Source: Ascaphus truei
Taxonomy: Eukaryota; Chordata; Amphibia; Anura; Ascaphidae
Reading direction: 5' to 3'
NCBI GenBank assembly: GCA_036426205.1
Contig: CM071571.1
Span: forward strand, 117,723,076 to 117,787,075
Length of the DNA: 64,000 bases
In this document: positions 57,604 to 64,000 of the stretch, piece after piece
Layout: every line of letters starts with the position of its first letter
Numbering within the stretch: the stretch's first letter is position 1
The notes under the pieces: generated by a model
Database searches by the model: none
The model's input: the letters and a program-made list of their open reading frames with translations, nothing else
What the model was told of the DNA's origin: nothing
Position numbers and translations under genes: made by a program

Positions 57604-58139
57604 GACCATACTGTTGTGCTGAACTGTATTGTACTGTATATATTTTGCCCTACTGTTACTTAAAATGCTTCAACATTGTATTTGTAAATAAATGTTTTTG
57701 TACTGACTCCACTAATAAAAGAACATGTTGAATTGCCTCACATTGTTTCCATTTGCTCCTTTGACAGTGTAACAAATGTAGAGGCTTGCTGCACGGTTGT
57801 TTTACTGCCTGGTTGCGCAATTGGCGTAGGAACTAGGGCAATTGGCGTGGGAACTAGGGCAATTGGCGTGGGAACTAGGTCAATTGGGAACTTCTGTTCT
57901 AGGGCACCTAGAGATAAAATTTTGCCCCTAGATGTTAGGAACCCCCTCACTTCACCCCAACAGGGTCCGAGCAGTACTGGCGGGCAGAAAGGGTCACGCC
58001 GGTGAGGAGGGTCCTACCATTGAGCGTAATGGCACGAAACGCGTAGAAGGTTGCAGCCTTCTGTTTTTATGTCCACACAATAAAGAAACATTTTTGCCAG
58101 ACCTGCCATCACCCCTTTTTTTTGCTGTGCGTTGCACCA
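57604..58139. other. 3' region of BEN gene; duplicated with 59218-59560
   Basis: Poly(A)-signal-like AATAAA near 57688 and 57713. The stretch ACATGTTGAATTGCCTCACA and the following ~80 bp recur at about 59222, and GTTAGGAACC.CCTCACTT... recurs at about 59448: a direct duplication within the element. Confidence 0.65.
57818..57887. repeat. 21-bp tandem repeat CAATTGGCGTGGGAACTAGG
   Basis: Three and a third units of 21 bp. Single and double units recur at 52390-52425, 51800-51865, 59360-59400 and 59925-59985, always in the arms of the large transposon. A candidate protein-binding array, untested. Confidence 0.8.
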
Positions 58140-60340
58140 ACCCACATTACTCTCAATTCTCACAGTGCTGTGCACATCAGATTTACATTTCAAATTCGAG
58201 AGGGGATTTTCCAAAGCATTACCGTTCAAACAACAGGCCTCTAAGGGTTGGGGGAGGGGGATGGTGTGATTAGACGCAGGCGTACTGAGTGTTTGTAGCT
58301 CGGCTATGGGCGGATTAAGAACACAATGGCAATATGCAGAAGGTTAACGACCCAGTGGAGAGAGGGGGTTGGTAGGATAGGGTAACTCAGCCGATTGACG
58401 CTTGGCTAGGGAGGGATTAAAAACTCTGGAGGTGTGTGGCTGAAATAGTTAACAGCACTGTAATTTCAAAGGGCATGTAAGGTTTAAACTGTCTTCTGTC
58501 TTCTGGAATTGATAAGGTTAAAAAGAATACGCTGGCCTTGCTATTTTCATGGGAGGCTATCGTAAATAGCTTCAGACCAACTGTTCAATGCCTGTCAAAA
58601 TATTGTTAAAACAAGACCACAGAGGATAGGGCTGCCTTATAAGTCACCATTGTATATGTCTCTTGCTCAGCAGTTAAATGTTTTAAGCTCTACAGAAAAG
58701 GCATTATGTGAAGGATACATGTAAATTTAGATGTGTACCCATATTTGTAACAGATGACAACTGTATTTTTGTCCCTGCCTTGTGTATATAAACCTGCTTG
58801 TGAACCATTAAAATTTAGTTGTGACAATTCAACAACCAGCCTCCTTGAATTCTCACAGCTCCGAGCTCGTATGCTACGCTAATTGAAATAATTATATATC
58901 TGTTTCGTTTCAGTAGCTCCCGGGAGAAAAGGTTTTGCTTGCCCTAGAAGGACCTGATCTGTAGAGATCTAACAGGGCAGTTCATCATAACAATTTGATG
59001 AATAAACCCCCAAAGACAACCCCCATATACAGTACATAAAAAGCAAGTCACTTTAACACTCTTTGCCCCATGCACCAAAAAATGTTTTGTGGCAGAAGAA
59101 TTTAATAAAGGCTTGCAGTATGTATTATTGTGTGTTGATGGTTAGATTGCTGTGCACTTTATGTTTCACATTGTACAGTATTTGTAAATAAATGTTTTTG
59201 TACTGACTCCACCAATAAATAACATGTTGAATTGCCTCACATTGTTTCCATTTGCTCCTTTGACATGTGTAACAAATGTAGAGGCTTGCTGCACTTTTTT
59301 TTTACGCCTGACCGCAAAGCCGCAAGATCGGCAACATTGTAAAAAAAGGGCAATGAGCGCGCAATTGGCGTGGGAACTAGGTCAATTGGTGTGGGAACTT
59401 CTGTTCTAGGGCACCTAGAAATAAAATTCATTTTGCCCCTAGATGTTAGGAACCTCCTCACTTGACCCCAACAGGGTCTGAGCAGTAATGGCGACAATAA
59501 AGGGTCACGCCGGTGAGGAGGGTCCTACCATTGAGCGTAATGGCGGAGAAAGCTTTGAACCGGCTAAGTCAGAATGAGCAGAAACCTGGAACCCACAACT
59601 CCGTTTCTGTTCGACCTAGAGGGCTCAGATTCGGTCACCATGTAGTCCTAATTGCGGCAGGATTGCATGGCAAATTGCGACCCTCTCTTGGCAACAGAAC
59701 GGAGTCAGGGTGATGTTAAAGTTCAGGTTTTTGCCATTGACTTGCATGGCAGAAAAAAAGCCACTTTGGTAATGTGCTTTTAAACTGTCTTTTGGTACCT
59801 CCGGTTCCGGGGGTCGTGCAAGGCTGATATTTTGCCACTATGGCAAGGGTCCTCCCGCATGAGGACCAGGCAAATTTCAACCCGCTCAGACCCACAGAAC
59901 AGTTTATTTTACATAATATTCGCGCAATTGGCGTGGGAACTACTTAGGGCCTCGGTCAAGTTCACGGGCAATTGTCGTGGGAACTTCTGTTCTAGGGCAC
60001 CTAGAAATAAAATTATTTTTGCCCATAGATGTTAGGCACTGTATACCACTGTACAGTATACTGTAGAAGACACATAATGAAACGATACTGAACATGTAGA
60101 ATAAATGCATAGTTTTATTTATTCGGGTTTATTACACAGTATACTGTACGGCCGGAAAACATCAGCATCAAGTACAATATTATCCATCAAAATCTCCCCA
60201 TTAGCCGTTTTCTTTTCTGAGGAAAAACAAAAAGAAAAGTTTTAATGTACGGTAATGGTCAGCCCCCTAAAGAAGTACCCAGCCAGCCCCACCAAAATAA
60301 TATGGCAACAAGACAGTACTCACCATAGAATTTCCCATTC
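58140..60340. repeat. Right arm of large internal inverted repeat (copy 1)
   Basis: Inverse of 51440-53110 (see that entry). The segment 58456-59215, with no recognisable gene and an LTR-like 3' part, has its counterpart within or lost at the N gap. Confidence 0.75.
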
Positions 60341-60907
60341 AGCTGGCGTCGGCGCCGGTCCACTGCCAGTCCAGCTTTCTTCATCATCCACGTCGATAGT
60401 TTGCAGCGGGACAAGTCCACCTGTAGGCTGGAAATCGCTTAAGTACATGCAAGCTTCATCAAAACTGCACGCGAAATGTGACTCAGGCTCAGGCTCAGGG
60501 TTGTCACAGACAGTGGGACCGTCATTGGAAGCCGGTGCTGGTGCTGGTGCTGGTGCATTGCTTGGCAGCGACTGTCGCTTCTTAGTTGGTTACAACATGA
60601 CCCTTCGCCTTTTGCCGCCTCCATGATCATAGATACCGGAAAAATCCGGTGACACACACCAATACCCTCCAACAAATTGGGGCTCAATACGGTGAAAACA
60701 GGGGTCGCTACATAACCTTTTCCTTACTGCACGCTTCCACGTATGAGGAGTTGGCGAAAATTTGTAAAAGTCATAGTTTTCGATAAAATAATGATAAATT
60801 TGAGCAATTGTTGCCATCTTATCATCTGTTGCATTAATCGCGGCCCAAATCAAATACGCGTAACTTCTGTCTGGTTTTTGGAAAGCGGGCTGCACTTGAA
60901 CACTCAT
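60320..60907 (-). CDS. Forkhead (FOX-like) domain protein, transposon-encoded; one internal stop
   Basis: From MSVQVQPAFQKPDR (60907) the protein has a forkhead-like winged helix at about residues 12-92: YAYLIWAAI (cf. YSYxxLIxxAI), KMATIAQIYHYFIENYDFYK (helix 2 region), TWKRAVRKRLCSDPCF (recognition helix, cf. WQNSIRHNLSLNxCF), and GGYWCVSP (cf. GxYWxLxP). A basic GGGKRRRVML run follows. TAA at 60590-60592 then interrupts a frame that continues 89 codons: KKRQSLPSNAP, an Ala/Pro repeat, and an acidic, aromatic tail (PEPEPESHFACSFDEACMYL) to a stop at 60320-60322, by a GTGAGT splice-donor-like site. Copies 2 and 3 have Lys codons at the TAA site, so the stop is a recent mutation, or the short form could still be made. 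Sits beside the right end. Likely binds DNA; whether it binds the ends or host promoters is unknown. Confidence 0.8.
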
Positions 60908-61289
60908 GGCGGGTGTGTCTCTGGAGAATACTGTAACTGAAACTGGTCTTTGTCTTTCTTTAATATGAAAAGTCTAAATTGATACATTTTTGCAACCTCT
61001 TCCTTCAGTCTCAAGGCCAAGTCCAAGTTACAATAGCACACTGTGGTACAGTATCTTTTTTAAACGAAACACCTGCAAGCCGACACATTACTGATTCGGC
61101 GCATTACAATTCATGAATTTCTGCCATCTGGCGGACACGCGAAGCATTGCAGCCTATTAAAATCCGAACCATTATCAATAAACGCATCAGCCGGGCATGA
61201 CCCATGGCTGGGAATGCAAGGTGAACGCGGCATGCGCCAGGTGAACAGCGTCGCATTCCAGGAACCAGCCAGGGACAAACCGGTGATTT
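60908..61289. other. Right subterminal region of copy 1
   Basis: Upstream region of the forkhead gene and right end. Contains the ATTCATGAATTTCTGCCATC and CGAAGCATTGCAGCCTATTA blocks that are retained in the 399-bp MITEs, so it probably holds sequences needed for movement. Confidence 0.6.
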
Positions 61290-61314
61290 GTTAGAATAAA
61301 AGCTGCCGCAACAG
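61290..61314 (-). repeat. Right terminal inverted repeat of copy 1
   Basis: Reversed: CTGTTGCGGCAGCTTTTATT plus CTAAC. Matches the left end at CTG/CAGT, the GCGGC-type block, CTTTTATTCTAAC. Confidence 0.85.
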
Positions 61315-61419
61315 TAAATCACCATCATAATCTAATTCATCACCACCACAAGACAATTGTGACTACTGGGGTTGCGTGTGTCTGCAGTACTGATGACAGT
61401 GACCTATTGTACTGTATGT

Positions 61420-61482
61420 ACTGTTTATCTTTATTTATATAGAGCCATCCAAGTTCATAGTGCTTCACAACAGTAATACACT
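61420..61482 (-). repeat. L2 LINE 3'-tail fragment
   Basis: TTTATTTATATAGAGCCATC and ATAGTGCTTCACAACAGTAA resemble the L2 tail at 14808-14870. Confidence 0.6.
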
Positions 61483-61523
61483 TTAAGTGCTTTAAGACAC
61501 ACAAATTGTCTCCATCTCCACCT

Positions 61524-61884
61524 GTAGACAATGGGAGGACAGAACAAGAATCCCTATTGATGAACTCACTATAGGTCAAGATCCAAAATAATAAAATTTA
61601 ATTGATAATAGGAAAACACAAACTAATTAAAACCTAATCGTACCGCATGTCAAAGACAGCTAATGGATATAATATCCAAGGTGTACTGTAAGAAAATGCC
61701 TCTAATGTAACCATATATAGGACAAAGAATGCAATTGATCTCTCCTGAATTCCACTTCAGGTATATATCTGAAATGTCAGTGGTGACCTGAATAGTTGTC
61801 CGAAGTAATACTAGACAATCAGGTAATCTTGACCTATAGTGAGTGCATCAATAGGGATTCTTGTTCTGTCCTCCCATTGTCTAC
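61524..61884. repeat. 361-bp foldback element
   Basis: Inverted arms of about 59 bp: GTAGACAATGGGAGGACAGA at the left and its complement ending CCATTGTCTAC at the right, with CTATTGATG and CATCAATAG inside. Target duplication not clear. No coding capacity. Confidence 0.75.
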
Positions 61885-63126
61885 TTTCTATCCCAGATAG
61901 CACCACTTCTAGTTTCTATCTCATAATCTAGTGGCTGAGCAGCATCCTCCTACCTCTCTCCCTACCTCCCTATCATTGGTTCATCTCCACCTGTGACATG
62001 ACATTGTGTTGTGTGACTGCAGCCCCCCATTCTCCTACACTCACTATCTAAGGTTGCCTGCCACTTTTTATAGTCGTAGCAGATCAAATAAGCTCTTAAT
62101 TCAGAGGTCCCAAGATTGGAGCCTGGTATACCCCTTTTCACAAATGTTCGATATAAGGTACATGTAACGATAAGCTGATCCTATGATCACAATAGCTTGT
62201 GCATTGAAATTACGACCAATGGGAGATGTAACCAGGGCTGCCAATGGAGGGGGAGAGCCGGGACAAGGGTCTCAGGCCTGGTGGCTTCGGGGGGCCTCGC
62301 TGGCTGTGCTGGAAGTTGGGCTCAGCCAGAGGTCAGGCCAAACTTCTTTGTTAGGCTGCCGGACTTCTGGTTGCAACCGAGCACCAGCTCTCCCCAGCTG
62401 CGGGCCTCCCTCACACTCCCGCGCCAGCCTCTCATATGCCAGTGCTCGCCGGCATGAGATAGGCCTGGTGCGGGTGAGCCGGGGCATGGAGGCAAACCAG
62501 AGCCTGACAGCCTGGCAACCAAACAGTTGATAGTGAAAAAAATGTGATTGCAACGGTGCTTACTTATAACAATGTCCTAAAAAAGTGAAATATGTGTAAC
62601 AATGTGTTTAAAAGCAAATGACAGAAATAATATCTATAAATTCAATTACAACGTGAACTGTGATCTATTAGTTAATCATGTGATAAATCCACCACCCAGT
62701 TTAAAAGGTGCTAATAGAAAAGCTACTCAAAACCCTTGTAAAGACTGTTCTCTTAGTCTTTTTGATTGCAGAATTCCTCAAAGATTCAGGGGAGCGCCAA
62801 TGTTCACGTGATTATATGAAAAATAAAAATAAAGGCAACATAGTGTGATACAGTCTCAATTCTTTCTTTCTAGTGAAAAAGGTAATCCACTCACAATTTT
62901 CCTTTCAAAAATCAGGCATTAAAGAGACACTCCTCTCTCTGTTTAGAGCAATGAACATGGATATCCACAGGTGTAGACCTCTTTCACTTTTTCTCCACCA
63001 CCGCACGAATACCCAGAAATAATAAGAAATACCAAAATTGCGCAATAACGTCTTAAAATGTATTGGAGATCATCACAGATAAAACATATGGCTATGCACT
63101 CACATAAGGAATAATAGGTACAGTCA
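61885..63126. other. No gene recognised; GC-rich block
   Basis: A GC-rich block at 62225-62515 gives open frames in both strands (115, 93 and 86 aa) but no recognisable domain. The rest is AT-rich and runs up to the PLE frame. Confidence 0.4.
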
Positions 63127-63861
63127 TTGTACGAAATCCTGATAGATAAAGAAATTCACCGGTACACAGTGTGTTTCTTCCCTCTGCTTCTCACTGAAGA
63201 TTCCCCTTTATTCATTACAACCTTCTCCAGACAGGCACAACAAATTCGCACTATTCTAACTAAGCATTGGGGAGTGTTAAAACTCGACAAAGATTTGAAT
63301 AGAGTAATTCAAAATCATCCTAGAATGGTCTTTAGAAGGGCTAAAACAATTGGCAATAAGATCTCACCGAGTCTTTTTGATCCAAATAAAGAAAAGAACA
63401 AACCCAAGACTAAAGGCTTCTTCAGATGTGGCACTTGCAACATGTGTAAATACGCCTCCCCCTTGAAAAATACAAAAAATATACATACTAAAAAGAACCA
63501 CACTCTGTGCTCATTTATGACGTGTAATACAAAATACGTAGTATATGTACTTAAATGTAACTGTGGTAGCTCATATGTGGGCAGGACAATTAGACCACTT
63601 AGAGAGAGAATCTCAGAACACGTCAGAACGATAAGAAATAGAGATGAAAGATATCCTGTAGCACGTCATTTTTCTATATGTCAACACGGGTCCATGCAAC
63701 ATTTTTCCTTTAGTGCGATTGAGCACATTCGTCCTAATACACGAGGAGGGGACAGAGAGTCTCTTCTTAACCAAAGGGAGATGTACTGGATTTATGCCCT
63801 TGGGACATTGGCACCCAGGGGCATGAATCTAGATTGGGAACTTAAACATTTCCTCACATAG
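63127..63861 (+). CDS. Penelope-like element C-terminal region with GIY-YIG endonuclease
   Basis: Open to a stop at 63861. From about residue 30 it matches the end of PLE polyproteins: TTFSRQAQQIRTILTKHWGV, then MVFRRAKTIGNKISPSLF (thumb/linker), a Cys motif FRCGTCNMCKYA, then the nuclease VVYVLKCNCGSSYVGRT with the GIY-like VVYVL and YIG-like YVG. It continues RPLRERISEHV, PVARHF, RGGDRESLLNQREMYWIYAL and TLAPRGMN. It nicks DNA for target-primed reverse transcription (family knowledge). The RT part is absent upstream, and the first ~29 residues are not PLE-like, so it is a 5'-truncated copy whose frame happens to be intact. The best preserved PLE segment of the window; probably a Neptune-like lineage (by impression). 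The downstream repeat is cut by the window end. Confidence 0.88.
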   Translation: MYEILIDKEIHRYTVCFFPLLLTEDSPLFITTFSRQAQQIRTILTKHWGVLKLDKDLNRVIQNHPRMVFRRAKTIGNKISPSLFDPNKEKNKPKTKGFFRCGTCNMCKYASPLKNTKNIHTKKNHTLCSFMTCNTKYVVYVLKCNCGSSYVGRTIRPLRERISEHVRTIRNRDERYPVARHFSICQHGSMQHFSFSAIEHIRPNTRGGDRESLLNQREMYWIYALGTLAPRGMNLDWELKHFLT

Positions 63862-64000
63862 GCACCATATTTATCTATTCATATGGTATATAGAGCGCTT
63901 CTACAATTATTGAATATTTAATCTATGTCTATGTACATGTGTCAAATTGATGGTCTAGAGGTTTCTCAACGGTTTCATTTATGTATATTATGGAATATAT

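Larger units (their letters stand above)
51080..61314 (+). mobile_element. FOX/BEN transposon, copy 1: 10.2 kb with three genes
   Basis: TA at 51078-51079 and 61315-61316. Left end CAGTGGCGACCAACTTTATT then CTAAC; right end (reversed) CTGTTGCGGCAGCTTTTATT then CTAAC: imperfect inverted repeats of about 25 bp. Content: left subterminal region, an inverted-repeat arm, DDE transposase (minus, five exons), BEN protein (plus, divergent), a second arm, forkhead protein (minus), right subterminal region. Gene order matches copy 2. TA duplication and transposase place it in the IS630-Tc1/mariner superfamily, but 10 kb, introns and two accessory DNA-binding proteins are far outside the usual 1.3-2.4 kb layout. 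Damage seen: likely frameshift in transposase exon 1, one stop in the forkhead gene, an N gap. Confidence 0.9.

Noticed and set aside
58011..58060. Hammerhead-like motif (GAAACGCGTAG near 58036)
   Set aside because: GAAACGCGT is present but there is no CTGANGA or clear stem II before it; too incomplete to list.
60320..60907. A host FOX gene that merely neighbours a transposon
   Set aside because: The same gene lies at the same place next to the same terminus in three copies, so it belongs to the transposon.
62183..62553. Overlapping 86-115 aa frames on both strands
   Set aside because: GC-rich block open in several frames; no recognisable protein family.

Overview
The window looks like intergenic DNA from a large vertebrate genome, most likely an amphibian (frog). 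It is AT-rich and full of microsatellites. Its repeat mixture is an L2-clade LINE, Penelope-like elements (PLEs), a DIRS-type retroelement, Tc1/mariner and hAT-type DNA transposons, LTR-like pieces and many foldback elements. I found no host protein-coding gene, tRNA, rRNA or CRISPR. Two assembly gaps (N runs) lie at 19232-19339 and 52478-52782. The species is an inference from repeat content only.

Layout: 0.4-2.3 kb holds a decayed PLE (reverse transcriptase plus GIY-YIG remnants). A 399-bp MITE is at 4.8-5.2 kb. Another PLE remnant, followed by a hammerhead-ribozyme-like motif, is at 7.5-8.2 kb. A truncated Tc1 transposase is at 11-12 kb. From 12.1 to 22.0 kb is a gutted copy of a large DNA transposon. 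It is interrupted by a 1.3-kb retroposon and by an L2 LINE, and the L2 is itself hit by a GC-rich MITE. From 22 to 34.5 kb there are MITEs, a nest of a foldback retroelement, an LTR-like element and a second foldback element, and a solo-LTR-like repeat. A second, decayed 7.5-kb copy of the large transposon lies at 34.9-42.4 kb. From 42.7 to 51.1 kb there are a retroposon carrying another MITE, a solo-LTR-like repeat, a hAT MITE, a DIRS remnant and another LTR-like repeat. The best copy of the large transposon, 10.2 kb, lies at 51,080-61,314. A PLE GIY-YIG endonuclease region closes the window.

The main discovery candidate is this large transposon family. It has TA target-site duplications and termini of the type CAGTGGCG...CTTTATTC. 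It carries three genes: (i) a five-exon DDE transposase of Tc1/mariner type on the minus strand, with unusual D-to-E spacing of 32 residues; (ii) a divergently transcribed, roughly 500-aa protein with a coiled coil and a C-terminal BEN domain; (iii) a protein with an apparent forkhead (FOX-like) winged-helix domain and a conserved acidic tail, next to the right end. The FOX-like gene recurs at the matching place in all three large copies, and the transposase and BEN genes recur in the second. They therefore belong to the element and are not chance host fragments. At least five short MITEs (about 360-400 bp) have the same kind of termini and TA duplications, and the 399-bp family is clearly an internal-deletion derivative of the large element.

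A second theme is a set of hammerhead-ribozyme-like cores (CTGANGA, stem II, GAAA, then a self-complementary ACGCGT or ACGT) inside or next to PLE-like retroposons. Several of these retroposons have verifiable 10-16 bp target-site duplications.
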